NCBI RefSeq assembly: GCF_910592395.1
Contig: NC_088314.1
Coordinates: forward strand, 8,368,001 to 8,432,000
Direction: 5' to 3'
Origin: Lineus longissimus
Taxonomy: Eukaryota; Nemertea; Pilidiophora; Heteronemertea; Lineidae
Length of the DNA stretch: 64,000 bases
A program made the position numbers and the translations under genes. The notes below the pieces were generated by a model that was given only the letters and a program-made list of their open reading frames with translations, was not told where the DNA came from and ran no database searches. Below, one piece after another: positions 26,266 through 40,100 of this stretch; the stretch's first letter is position 1, and each line of letters starts with the position of its first letter.

Positions 26266-29200
26266 TTATAGAAAAATGAGAAGGGTATCATAATTCCTCT
26301 TTATTAAATCCCAGGATCTATTTCAAAATGTCTGATCATATTTCTATGTGACCATCCTCCCTAATATCCTATCATAATTCATTTCAACAAAAGACAAACT
26401 TTCAACCTCAGCAATCCAGCGTTGCGTGCCAGTGGTGACATCCTGGCAATTCCGCATTTTATGAGTCACCAGCTGAGTGAATAGCCGGGACCAGATGCGT
26501 TTTGAAATTGTTACAAAAGTGACAAAAAAGGTTCAAAAATTGATTTCCTATCGTGCTGTTTAGTGAGGTTTTTGTTGAGGGATCATCACCGGTTATTGAG
26601 GTCTGCAACTGTTGTTGACAACATCGGGTGATGTTGTTCTAAACTGAAAGCCACTCTTAGTCAGCGAGTTGTTATTTTTACCAGTGAGTGGAACCCTTTT
26701 TTTCCAGGTTGATAAAAGAGGGCAGCAGTAAATAGTTGGCAGTCTAGGTATTCCTAATGACACAATTACAACTTACACATTCATGAGTATTGGTACCGAG
26801 ATAATCAGCTTTTTCTGCCAATTGTGCATGAAGTTGGTGTGCAGGGATCCACCTGACACTGGTCCAGCCAGACAGGCACTCAGACTGAAGATTTTCTGAC
26901 CATGAATATTATTACTGAAAAATAGGCTGAAATGACCCCCAGCTTGTTTGAAACATGCCAACACTGCAGCCATCTTGGATATAACCGTCCTACGTCACTA
27001 TACAAAAACTGCGATGCCTCTGAGCTTGAAATATGTTTTGAATTAGCACAAAGTAGCTAGAGAAAAAAATCTAATCTAATATGCACAGCACATAACATAA
27101 ACTATTCAGTCCTTTATCACCCCAAAAATCAAAATGAATTTTGTAAAAGTAGGATTCTAAGATTAATTATTCAAACACACACACCAATTACAAGATTAAT
27201 TTCGCTTCCACCTGCTCTATAATTACCTAATTTAAAAATGATTGCAAAATTTGCCGCTCAGGAAAAAGTCATGAACAAACCATGCAGTTCTAAATCTCGA
27301 CATGCTGTCGCCGTGAGTCGCAATAATTTTCCGAGCGGTCGATCTTGTGTTTGTTATCTTTCCAACTCAGGCCAGACGTGACGGTCTTTGCGCCATTAAT
27401 GATCATTATGCAAATTGGACGATCTTGTTTCTCGTGAAAATCTCAAATCGAGAGGTTTATGGCCCGTTATCATTTGTGCGTCCATTTTGGAGCATGAGCG
27501 GTTTAGGTAATCAGTTGTTTAAAACATACATGAGGGAGATTATCGGGCAGATCCTTTGAAAACACCCCATTTAGGAGCTGATTAACCCTTTATTGTCAGT
27601 TTGGCCTCTTCTTTTATTTACACTTGATTGTAGTCTGATTTATTAACCCGTTGATTACGGGTGACGTGAAAGGAAAGTTTACCTTAAAGTAGCAGTTCAA
27701 TCTCTGACTTCAGTGAGGTCATCTTTTATACCACTTCCATTGTATCCCAACTATCACCAACCACAGATTGGGGGTAAAAAACCCGCTAAGCTTCTGACCA
27801 ACTATGATTGAATAAATGAGGTGAAAAGCGTGCCAAGATCCCCTGCTATTTTATACGGATCATTTACCGCAATCGGCATAAAATGTCCCGATTTGCCTGA
27901 TTATCTCTAGCGGCCATTGTCCGTTAAGACGGTACACTCAAGAAAAATAATGAGATCCTCCGTTAAGTCAGGTGAAGAGCTTAATGCTCGTTAAGATTGA
28001 GATAATGAGTGATTCATTGCTCGGTGACTTTGGTTCTGAATTCGGTTGGGTTGGTTGTTTAACAACCGGGCAAAATGGCTCACCTCAAAAAGTCTGCAAG
28101 AGGACAGTCTGTGCTGATGACTAATAGATGACAGCACTGTCTTTTCGCTACTTGCAATACAAAAAGCTCCTCTGAGGAAATTCGTGTGGTTTTATTCTAC
28201 TCTTCATCTGTTACATGGTGCGGTGAAAATGTTAAACAATTATCGCTGATGCAATAAACAGCCTTCTTGAAGGCAGCACCCTCTTGCTGTCAAGACGAAG
28301 CTTTCTCTTTCCAATTGATTCGCGGCCGGCCACAATGATCATTTCCAAAATGAAAATGCTGTCAGATAAATACTTATTATTAGATCAGTAATCTTATTGT
28401 TTTGACAGCAATATCTCCTATATCTGTCAAAATTGAGTTCAGAATACTGAGTAGTTTGCCTTTGTCGATAATTTTCCCAATCAGGACTGTCAGGTCCTAT
28501 AAGATACAACAGGCAAGGACAATCTTATGATATTTTACCATATTACTCTGATATTACCAAAATGATTTTATTACTTTCCTAATAGTTGTTTGTCTTCTAG
28601 ACGCTGCTTGTTCCTGAGATAAGGAAATCGTGCAGTTTTCCATTTTGCTTTTCCTTCTTATCCCTTGACATCAGACATTTTCTCCATAATCTACTTGAAC
28701 TCGAGGTTGCCCATTTTTCTCCCCATTTCCAACCTCTTGAACTCAATCATTTCCATTGTCTCATGCAAACTTCAGCCTGACAAATTATTCCACCGTGGAC
28801 ATCAACAGTGAAACTTTTTCTGACTAGAAGACCTCTTCACATCCCATCATATTCTTCTCGAGTTCAAAACTAATTGACTCCAAAGTCAATTCTTTTGTCT
28901 CTGCCATTTAATACATCCTAATAAAAAAGTGGTAAAGACTCAGTGAGGTGATTTCTGCTTGGCACTTATGTCACAGCATGGGTTCTGACAAGGTTCTAAT
29001 CCAAGCTTTTAATGGACAATGGCTTGGTCAAGATCTTTTGTCTTGGGCCTTTTTCCACCCGACTTATAATTTGTAAAAAACAGCAGTTATTTCCTGGTCC
29101 ATTTGCACATTACTGGTCATAGTTTTGAAGATCCTATCTTAAGCTCCTCTCCACTGCTCTAATGCCAAATTGAGTGCAGTCTCTCTGCTCGTGGACATTG

Positions 29201-32200
29201 AGTTTCTGACACAAATGCCAAATAAAACAGCAATGAACATCCTGAATCATGTCACCATGTCAGAATGCTGACCATACTCGTAATTTCGATGATGTTGTCT
29301 AATCGTTGAATGTTCTCATTGTCCTAGCAGACTAACTTCTGCCTACTTCTGAGCAGAAGCTTCCTGTATTATTTTGGCTAAAAAACTAAATACATCAAGA
29401 ATTGTTTTATACATGCGCTGTCTGTATAGACAACAATGACCGAAATGGCATGTGTCTGTTGTAACTGATGGCCGTACAGGGATTTCCTATATCATCTGTC
29501 TATGATTTTCAATAGGAATTCAGTATTGGTTGTCTAAGTATCAGCTGCTTTTGTCGTCTCTTGTCCTTTTGCCATGATGCAATTTTTTCTATCTGGGACA
29601 TCCTACTTTTTAGGGGTGATTATGTCATTGTAATGACGAGGCCTCAAGGGGGTGTTAATTCATCAGATATTCAATGCCCAAACAATCATTTTGTCATCAA
29701 GTCTTCTACTGTCCGATCCAACAAGATGTCTCCTGTCGTTTTTTCATCCAAAAAACCCTCGTAATACGCCACGAATTGGTTCCGCGATGACTAAACGCCG
29801 TCTAAGATTAGTCGTGGATATTTCGTTCAGTTAATGACTTCATGGCCATTGTTCTAGTCCATTTGTTTCCAGCCTAAGCCCCTTGTCTTGTCAGTTTGCG
29901 ACAGGATTTGTGCTGTCAAATGAAGCAGGTCATTAAACAAGCATCCCTCGAAAAAATCACTCCAAGTTCAGCTCGACTCAAATTGGTTTCCAGCTGGTAG
30001 ATATTTTGTATTTAGAAATGCATTAGTAGAGGCTTTTGGATGAAGTTAGCACTGAAATGGCTTCATCCAAGTTTCATTTTAATGTGCATTGCCTCGAAAT
30101 AGGGTATATTTCGAATCAGGCATTTTACTATTAGAGATAAGGCATTGTTAGGATGAAATTCAACTTTCTCCGGGTTCCTTAATTCGGCTTCATTACCGAG
30201 GAGTCGCTGTTACTTCTTAAGATGTCACGCTTTAGGAGCTCCCAGTTTGATAATGGTTTTTGTGTAAATACGCCAGGAGTGGATCAGGGTTTGATTTAAC
30301 TTTGATTAATGGGGTGAATCGAGAGGTCGTCTGTGTACCTGATTTGCAGCGATTTAACTCGTAATGGGGTAAAGTTCATTCTAAATTGTCAGGAAATGTG
30401 CACAAAGTCACACCGGTTTGTCTTAATTTGTACTAAGAATTCCGACCTTGTCGAATTGGCACCAACTTGGTATCAAAACGAAATAGGATTACAAGTCTCG
30501 CCCTCCAAATCGGGTTTAAACTCCCCTGAACTTTTGATTAGCTCGGCTCTCGAAAGAATTTGATGAAATTCGCCCAATAGCGTCTTGAGTATGGCTAATT
30601 TGAATCTGATTGGCGTCGGAACCCGGTTTTGAAATTCCATTTCGAGTTTCGGATTTTCTGTATTTGTTTGAACGCGAATGAATCAGAAACTGAATCAGTT
30701 CGTGGATTTATTTGATTTGATTGTTATTTTCTGATGATGACACCTCATCACGTCCTGCGAAGGTGATTTTGAAAATGAGAGCTAGAATACAAAAAGAGTT
30801 TTCGCCTGTCAATTTTTCACTGTTAAAGCTGATTAGAAGTAGAAGAAATGCCAGGTTTCAATGGTTTGATGATGTGCTTCCCTTGAACTGCACTTTCTCT
30901 TGAAAAAACAGGAAAACCTGTACTGGCTTTTCCCATCTTCTGTCCCTACAAGATTTTATATATGTGATGAAGCAAAACTTGACAACAGATTTATAAGTCG
31001 GGGAAGATGTGGTTAAATCTTCTCTTATGATCGAGACGAGACCCTGCACTATTCTGCTGTACTCGAGACTTTCCACGAACAAAAAAGCTTTCCTTACAAA
31101 AGTTCCTTTGATGTTGAGATCTTGTCATCAGGTAAAGGGCTTCAGACTTAAGAAAAAGTATGTGTAATCTTTGCCCTAATCCTAAAAAAATGGTATTTGC
31201 TGATGTGATCTCAAAGTTATATGGAAGATACTCTATCTGGTGCTCCTCTTCTTTCTGTTTTACCTGTTAAAGGGACTTATTTGGGGTGAGATATGTTGGT
31301 TTTTGATAGAAAAGTAGCTTCTAGCAGGACATAGACTTCTCCAAACAGGATAATTGAAAAAACATCAAGCTGCAATGCACTACACTAGAACAGGACGTAA
31401 CCGTAGGCCTGCCTGAAATTCAGAAGCCATGTCCTAATCTGCCTCGGCAACACTGGCGAAAATCATTGTTAGAGATCAGCATTACTGTGATGGGGGCACA
31501 TGGTGACAAGCAGGAATATTTTCCTGGTCAGATAAGCCCCATGCCCAAGTTGCCACTTTAATAATCTTCATGTTGGGCTACTCGCACTTTGATAAAATAA
31601 TTTGCTTCATCGCGGGAGGCAAAAAAGAATTCGCTCATTTTGGCATTGATTACTTGGTATGAAAAAGAAGGTGTTGCTTACACTTCGTCAAAACATTTTG
31701 TATCAGTTAGTTCCGTGAATTTCTCCTTCTGATCCAGTTTTCAATTATTCTGCATCGTCATTAGATTATTCTGGCAGTAATAGAAGTAATTTTCAATTTG
31801 TTACGCTCGTTCCTGAATTTGCGCTCTGCTAATCGCATCTTCTACAAAGGCTACCGAGGCAATGGGGCCCTAACAATTTGTCCAGATGAAAGTTGCGCCT
31901 ATTTCTTTTAGATAATCATGTACCCATATTGACTGTCTCTATAACTGATTGGCCGAGATGCAGTTATTGTGGAGGATGATGGTTCCCCAGAGCGACACGT
32001 GTTGCTAAAGGTGGGAAAATTAGATCAGCCACCGGACTGGAAGGTCAATCTTGTCCCAAGCTGTACAATCAAGTACACCATGCATGTATAGCTCTGTTGG
32101 AGAACAGCACTCTGTGACGAGGTTTACAAAGTTAGTTACGTAGAGGGATGGTTCTATTTTGTTTAGAAATTTCAATATCCCCAAAAATCATTGGCGAATT

Positions 32201-35200
32201 TTTTCATGAAATGTAGTATAGGGGACCATAACATGGTGTGATGGTTTCTTTGGTCTATTTTTGCCCAGGCACATTATTTTTGCGTTCTGATGAAAACTGT
32301 TTCAAACAAACTCAAAATTACAGAGAACTGTCTATGTCTGTCAGTAGTGACTCATGTGGACCACTAGTATGGCTTTAGTCAAGTTGGAGTACAACACATC
32401 CAGATTTCCATTTTCGCTCAGAGTAAGACCACGACTACTCTTTTGGTGCACTGATGTCGGTGAATGTTAAACCTGCTCTGATTGGATTCGCATTCCTGTC
32501 ACAGCGTGGCTCATATTTTATAAAGATAAATGGAAATACAATAAGGAGCCTATGCATAACTCAAATAACCAACGCAACAAGAAATGCCACTAAATCCTCG
32601 GGCACTGCACTGATTTGCATTCATGTCCAACAAGCTTTTACATAAAATCGTTGTGTCAGTAGAAAAGGAGAGTCTTCAGTTGTTCTTATCGTGTATGCTT
32701 CATTGTCTTTCTGATACATGTACTTTGTGATATAGGAATGTGTCTCTTGTCGGATACTTTTGAGAGTCTATCAATATTCTGTCAGTATAAGTTGGTGTTT
32801 AATATTCCTTTGTCATCAGATGTTTCGTCGCCTCTGATAACAAGTTGACAGTACCTGGGTTGGACGTTTTAAAAATGTTGGCAAAAACCATTTCTGTTTT
32901 GTTAAAGCAACAACTGATTGGTTCTCTCCACCTAGGAGTAAATTGATACGGACAAGCCCATGAGTAAATCATTGCGGGATTGGGCAACGCTAGGATATGT
33001 TTGAGGCAAATTGTAAAATTTATAAGCTGGGATCATGGCTTGGGTCGTTTTACAACTTTTCTTTGTCTTAGAAAAAAAGAGCATATGGGTAGTTGACTGC
33101 AGGCAAGCCTCAAAGTCTCATTGTTCTTAATCGTTACTATACCCTAGGGCTGGTTGAACATGGCATTTGATTTTATTCCCCATCACCGCAATAGCGTACT
33201 GTCTGACATCTGCCATCATACAGTCAGTGTTTTCTTAATAACGTATTACTTTATTTGCTCAGACAAGTCAAATATTTGCAGAATTTTATTGAATATCTTT
33301 GGGTACAATCAGAACTTGTCGCTTGGGTAAAAGTATTTACTTTAGCTTGCTTACTAAATATGCGTCTGTGTATTTCATACGGTCTTTGGTCAGTGAAGTG
33401 AATTCATTACCTTGTTGATCTGGTCAATGGACCAGCATTCCCCTCTTCGTCGGTGTTGACTGCGATTGTGTATACTCTAGTTCATGACCACAAATTCATA
33501 ATCTGAGTAGCCTGACTGATTTTTGCACTCTGGCCTTTCTCTTTGTGATGTATATCTTGGAATATTGATGTTGTAATTGTTACCGCTCTTACTTGGCACT
33601 TTATTCGGACTTTGTTTCCCTCTCAATGCCCTTGATAGAAACTGTCCAATGCATTTTCAGTCAAATTCCAAATTTAAAATGAGATATGTCTCGTATTTTT
33701 GCGATGAAACTTCACATGTTACCCAGTATACCACTTTGGGAAGTCATAAGAAATATTTGTGGTCACATGTTAAGATGAGAGTCTAGTCTGACTCCACCAG
33801 TCTCATTGTGGCTAATTTCTTGACAACTGGACACACCGTTCCATCGTAAACATATTAGGTGCCGGATTAGGACCATGTTATGAAGAGTACCGTCTAAATA
33901 ATGAAAGAAATAACTCTCCTAAATAGGAGATGGGAATGTTCTGGCGATGTGGCGACGACCAGATAAGAGGATCTTGCAAAGTGGTGAATCATTAACGAGT
34001 TTCCTTGATTCGCCATTCTTATGCTAATGGTTCCAATTTATCATCCTGTAGAAATCCTCAAACTCGTCCATCTCGTTCAGAAATGACTTCCCAAAGTTAC
34101 CTGTAATTTCGTTGCGGACTTACCAAATTGTCTAAAGCTGCAACGTGGTGCGATAAGTTCATCTCCATCGAAAGCTTTTGGGATGTTTCACTGATTGTTG
34201 TACTAGGAATGTACAGGTAATTTAAGTTAACTATCATGGAACCAATACCAAGATTTGCTAGGTTGATTTTTCTTGACTTTCCGTTATATTATGTACAGTT
34301 AATGTACAAGGAATTTGACTCAGTTTCAGTAGAACTAAACCCCAGCTTCTCATTCTACAATTTCTATATGAGCGTAAGTACTGAGATTACGCAAATTACA
34401 GTCCTCGTTACTTTGTCTGATTTATTTACTGAGCATCGCACAAACTAACACTGATGAATCTGCCGCCTAAGGTCGCAAAGAAACGAGGATTAGCTGCGAT
34501 TGCCCCCTGATTAATGTGTACAGCAAATGATTCTTCCCCGGGAAAAATCGGGCGCTAATTGCAAAACTTCATACTGGGAGTTATTAGCGGAGGAAAAAGT
34601 CTGTTGCTGCCTGATAGGTTTGTGCTATAACATGACGTATAATCTCATTCTTCTAAAACCTCGAATATCTGAGGCTAATTTCAACATAAGTCAATTCAGA
34701 TTGCCCTTAAATAATTTTTCTTTGCTTTTGTACAAACTTTTTAAGAGATTTAGGCAACTTTGAAATTAACTTTATAATTACGTTTAGAAGAAATGTTAAT
34801 TTCAATCCTGGAAGGAAAGGTTTATTTTTGGACTCTGTTGATTGTGATGGAGACATGCTGTAAGCTTATCTGTCACTTTTGCTTTGTGTTCGATATTATC
34901 AAAGCATTGTTGAGGCAAGAATGGCAGTTTCTTATGTGATTAAAAATTATAAGTGCCCCAAACAAACCATATTTGTCGTTGTGATCTGAAATCACAATTT
35001 TAATGTCCATGACTCTTCAGAGGAAAAAAACGAAGAATACTTTTGACCTTGTTCACAAAAGTTTCTCCATAAATCATCCTATTCCACCTGTTGAACACGC
35101 GGCTGCCTTTCATCTGGACATTACGTATATTCCTGCCGCCAGTTGATGAGATTTGCGGTCGACCTCCATCGTCGATTCCTATTTACCAATCAGTCGGCCG

Positions 35201-36180
35201 AGAACGTAATATTGCCATACCATTACATGCTTCGGTTGGCACGGATTGGCCATCAGTCAAAATCAGCCTGTTGGACATCTGAGTATGGGTTATTGGTTTA
35301 CTTTCCTTCGTAGGAGTTGTCAGTTGGTTGTTATCGGTGGTGATTTGCCTTGATCCTTTCCGAGAATATCGTGGGTACGTCATCATGATGATCTTCCGAC
35401 TTGGTGTAGAAGTTGACAAAGGCAGCTTTAAGCTTCAGCAGGTCCAGCATGTTTCTACACTTCTCTGGCGGTAAACTGAAATTTAACTGATCCGCTGTTT
35501 GAGAAAGTGATCAAGGTTTACAGCAATCTCCTTCAAAAATACCTTGAATAGGTTGGAATCTGTACCATTCCTGTAGACTTCGATGAACATTTGTTGCAAC
35601 GCCCTTGCAAATATCTGGTGACAACACTGAATTGCTTACTCAAAATCTAACATGCCACATCTGCCTTCTCATCTCCAGACCACCTTAATATCAATTTCTT
35701 TAAAACTGTTTGGCCTGAAATTAGATCGTCTGTAGAAAATATCTTCTCAAATTGATTCAATGCAGCAGACCTAACAATTCTCCAAGCTGACGTATCCATT
35801 CTCCGTGCAGACATTTGGATCTACAAGCAGACGTAGGCATTCTCCAACCTCTCAGTTTCCTTTTCATTATTTTGAGCACGTCATCACTGCACCATGAATG
35901 TCATGTTCTCAACTTGTGTGGATTCTGCTTTTGAAGAGTTTTTCTCAAGGTGTTTTGAGTCTTCCTTCCCACTCTAACTGGGACATCTTGTGCATTTTTC
36001 TGATGTGCCGGTTGTGAAGTTGGAAAATTATTGGTCTATTTGTAGTACATTGTGGGTGTATGATAGAAATAGTCCTCCAGTTTTGGCGCAATAGAATCAT
36101 GTTCTTTGTTGATATCAGCGGCATGTTAAACTACGACATTGAAGATGTTGGTAATAAGTTGTGCAGTTCTGCAGTTTAGA
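26266..36180. other. Non-coding stretch without recognised features
   Basis: Nearly 10 kb with only short open frames (at most about 90 codons). I found no family resemblance, RNA gene or regular repeat. Confidence 0.4.
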
Positions 36181-36184
36181 TGAG

Positions 36185-37110
36185 AATAAAAGATATTGAC
36201 TCCCTTCCCTCGTATCAAGGACACCAAATCATGCAATAGCTGCTTACAAGAAAACAAATATACTTGATTCCCACCGTGTAGCTGTAGGATATCGCATGCA
36301 AGGATGGACTATCAGGCAATAAGTCTGCAGTTACCCAGTTAACATGAGAATTAAACCTTCCTTTAGCTTCCAAGGTCATCAAATCACAAAGTGTCTTTTG
36401 AGAATACAAATATTTTAAAATCCCCATGCAGCTACAGCAGCACCCTCAAGGACAAAGTATCAGGCCATAACTCAGCAGTCATGCTCTTAACGTAAGAGAT
36501 CAACCTTGCCCAAATAAATGAGAACATATTGTCCCTGCATGGTTGACCATCAGGTTTTGAAACTGCAAGCTAGCATATTTTTATATCAGGCAATGAGTGT
36601 GCAGTTATGCAGTTACCATTTGAAACCAACCTTGCCTTTAGCTCCCAAGGGCATTGAAACACGCAATAACAACAGGGAATCCTCATGGCCAGCATTCAAG
36701 GAGCATGCCTACAAGCTTAGACATCTATTATTGGACAATAAAGAGATGGTAACATGCTTATATTGTGCAGCTATTGGACATCACATGCAACGAATTATCC
36801 ACTGGGGAATCATACTGCAGTTACACCGTTCACACGTCAAGAAATCAACTTGCCGTATGCTCCCAAGGGCATTGAATCACGCAATAACAATAGTAAAGCG
36901 TATCCACCACGGTCAACTATCGGATATAAAAGCTCGGACATCTCGATATTGGGCTATAATGAGATGGTTACATGCTTACTCGGCTAAATAGTCAATATAG
37001 ACATTGCTACTGTTCTCCCTGGGATATTCAGTTGCGGAGTAGCATGCTAACTGTCTATATTGGTAATATTTTGCATCAGGTCTGCAGTAACTCAGTTAAC
37101 ATGCAGTGGT
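36185..37110. repeat. Degenerate repeat cluster (spacings ~137 and ~217 bp)
   Basis: The module CAGTTA-x-xCAGTTAxCAT followed by AACCTTGCC/AACTTGCC, TTAGCTCCCAAGGGCATTGA and ACGCAATAACAA recurs, diverged, near 36327, 36466, 36601 and 36819, with a last trace at 37078. GAGATGGTxACATGCTTA recurs at about 36745 and 36962. The 157-codon open frame (36518-36991) lies wholly in it. Confidence 0.75.
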
Positions 37111-40100
37111 CAAGATGGACATTGGAGAGAATTGGATGGTGAGGGATGGGGAAATTGGGTTTAGTAGGTGTGGTGCATCAGATCTTGCGACTATCGCATA
37201 CTGATCTAGGAACAAAATGTGGGCAGGAATAATGATGATTGTCTCTCATTACCCTGGGGGCAAGAGCAAAGCAAGTAAGGTTAAGTTATTTGCTCAAGAA
37301 CATGTCATTCTTGAGAGCATTACTTTTTGGGAATGGATCCTACAGTTGATAAGATGGAAAAGGAGGACATTATTATTCGAATGTGGACTATAAGTCAGTC
37401 ACGAGTAATGTTCTTTACTCAGTGTCAATATGGTCACTGGTCCCTACTCTAAGTGGAACACACTATGAAAATGTGGCTAACACAATGAACTGATGGCTGC
37501 ATTTAAGGAAATCTAGCCTCGGGACTGGAGGTTGTGACTCGACAATAGACCTATCATGACCATTCCTGAGGCATGGTGCAATTGTGTCTGACACAGCTGC
37601 CCCCTCGGAGGATTGTCCATTGCATCTGCATAGCCCTGAGGCACACTCACAAAAAGTTGGCGCATACTGATGTTTTTTTTACTGGATCAATATTGGCATA
37701 AAAGAAAAGTTTGTAACATCTGTCGGTGCACCTTTTGTGCTATTAGGTACTTAGTCATTTCTTTAGACATTTGGTTGAGTTTATTTGCAGTTTTTGACAG
37801 TGAGTGAAAACCTGATCATACCCTGAATTTGATGTTTAAGTTCACAGTGTGAACTCAAGGAGATGCCAGAACAAATTCTAGTCAAACATGTCAAAGGTAG
37901 CACTTCAAGAATGTAAAGCATAACAAGGGATTATACTTCTGACTTCAACCATGAATGGGCATATCTCCATATCCTGAGAAAAGGCAATCGACAACCCAGC
38001 AAGCGACAACAGCCGGACCCTCTACTGCCCATTTCAAGGCGATAATCCACACCATGGTGACAATACAGCACACCATAATTGGCAATCATACCAGTCTTGA
38101 CCATGTCGTGCACCGACATCAAATGGCCGTAACAATGTCAGATGACGGGTGGCCATTGTACGTCTGTCGGGCACCGATGATAAATACTTCCTGTCAGCGG
38201 CTGTAACGGAAATAAATCGAGCCGAATATAGCAACATTGAAATCAATACAATTGTTACCAAGCTGACTGAGTTCGACTGTTCATTTCAGTCAGCAGCCAT
38301 TTTACTGCGACTGTAACACAATAATCATCCGGACAAGTGTTGATATGGTCAAGTAAGTTATTTTCTGTAACAAGTTACGAACAATTTAAGTATTCTCCTT
38401 ATCAGAACCTTCTAAATATCCTGTTTTAGTAAAGTAAACCCAGCAGGACCTATCTTGAATTTAGGGTTTTTGCAATTGATCCTAATCATACTGGTATATA
38501 ATGGAATTTATATCCAATGTAGTCTCAAAATACAAAATAAATCCAGGGGCAAATGTCCACATCACTATCCCAATTCAGACTTTAATACCAAACTCCCAGC
38601 CGAACGTACTCAACTGATCCTCAAGAGGAAATCTACAGCCAGGCTTCCTGCGAGGACTGGCTCAACTTTGGACTGAAATGGATACTTCATTTCCGTAGTG
38701 GACTTATTCGAGTGATTTATGAGGAAATGGAAGTATTTTTAGTTTTGTGTGTTCTTTCTCTTGTTGACAATGGTATCAGAAGTTCTATGCAGATTCTGCG
38801 GCCGATGGGATTTGGTCGCCATGATTACATTGTGTGGTTTCCAGAAATTAAGTGATACGGTGGAAAGAAGTCGGAGATGCTGAGGGCTATATTCCTCTTG
38901 TGCGGAAAAAGGAATGGATGGACATGTCCATTGATGACTTTTATAAATATTTCAATAACAACATTTATTAGAACAGAAAGCTGCAAAGTAAGACGAGTTG
39001 ACTGCGGTTTGACTGCATGCCAACTTCCAAGCTTTTTAAAGCTTTTAAAAAAATTACTCAAATACTGATATTGGGATGTTGGCTTGAAGTCACGTGATTA
39101 AACTAGGATTGACTCCTTGGTGAATACGTGGATACTAAAGCTTAGTGTCTTCGAAAAAATCTCAATACTTCAACTAAGCAGCAAAGACTGGGCACAGATC
39201 CCTACTCCATCACACCATGGAATCAAGTCAAAGTTAAACCTTATTCTGAAATAAAGAGCATTGCTTGGCCCTCCTCAGTCCTCAAAAAGTAAATTCTATC
39301 ATGATCTAGTCAGTCAGGGCTGGGAATACTTCGAAAGTAAAGCTGGTCAGGGCTTGGTTTAGCTCTGAAGAAAAACTGGTTAGAGATAGGCTTAGCTCTT
39401 AAGTGAAGACAATGCACAACCCCCACTCTGCTATCCATGGATTGATCCCCAACCTGCCTTCCATGGAGCTGCTAACGTTGATTGATTGAAGTCGAGTGAT
39501 TGATTGTCCAACGTTGGCGACCGATATGAGGTTTGAAAACAAACAGATTCCCTTCCGATTGGATGCATCACGCAAGTATGAAATTCCATTGGTACTGAAG
39601 GAATTCCAACAGACACTGGTTGATGGAGTGGTCTTCTTCGGTGTACAGTTATGGTCAGGAGTAACATCATATCTTGTTGGTCTTCTCTGTAAAGTTGGCA
39701 TCAATCTGTAGAAGAAAGTAGTCTTTCTTACTAAACGAATGTTTAGGCTTAACTTGACAACAAACTTCACTGGAATGCAGGCTTTCTTACTGAAACTACT
39801 GCGAGCCTGGAATACTTGGATTTGACTTTTGCTTGCTAAGCTAGCTTTCCAATGAAAGTACCTCAACATGCAGATAGCATACTTCATGATATCATAAAAA
39901 CAACAAAGCTTCTCCTTTTTCCATCCCTTTGAATCACGTCCTTCTTGACCTGTGCCATTTGCCTCCTGTCGTCTGCCGATGGGTATTGTCGTCTGCTCTT
40001 GGCTAATCCCCTTTCCGAGCTGACGAAAACAAATTACCATCTTCTTTCACCAGATTGCAGACATGCACATTTTTGTATGGGACGAGATTAGAAACGTGGG

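Noticed and set aside
25845-26291. 148-, 123- and 89-codon frames with regular peptide repeats
   Set aside because: A 27-bp tandem repeat keeps every stop-free frame open; no start context, splice sites or homology support a protein.
34277-34375. Possible exon ending at GTAAGT (…SFSFYNFYMS)
   Set aside because: AT-biased codons, weak acceptor and no recognisable family.
38290-38352. 63-base exon-like interval with TTTCAG acceptor, GTAAGT donor and one open frame (QQPFYCDCNT...)
   Set aside because: Good splice signals but no match to any plexin segment and no neighbours; intervals this short with such signals are expected by chance.
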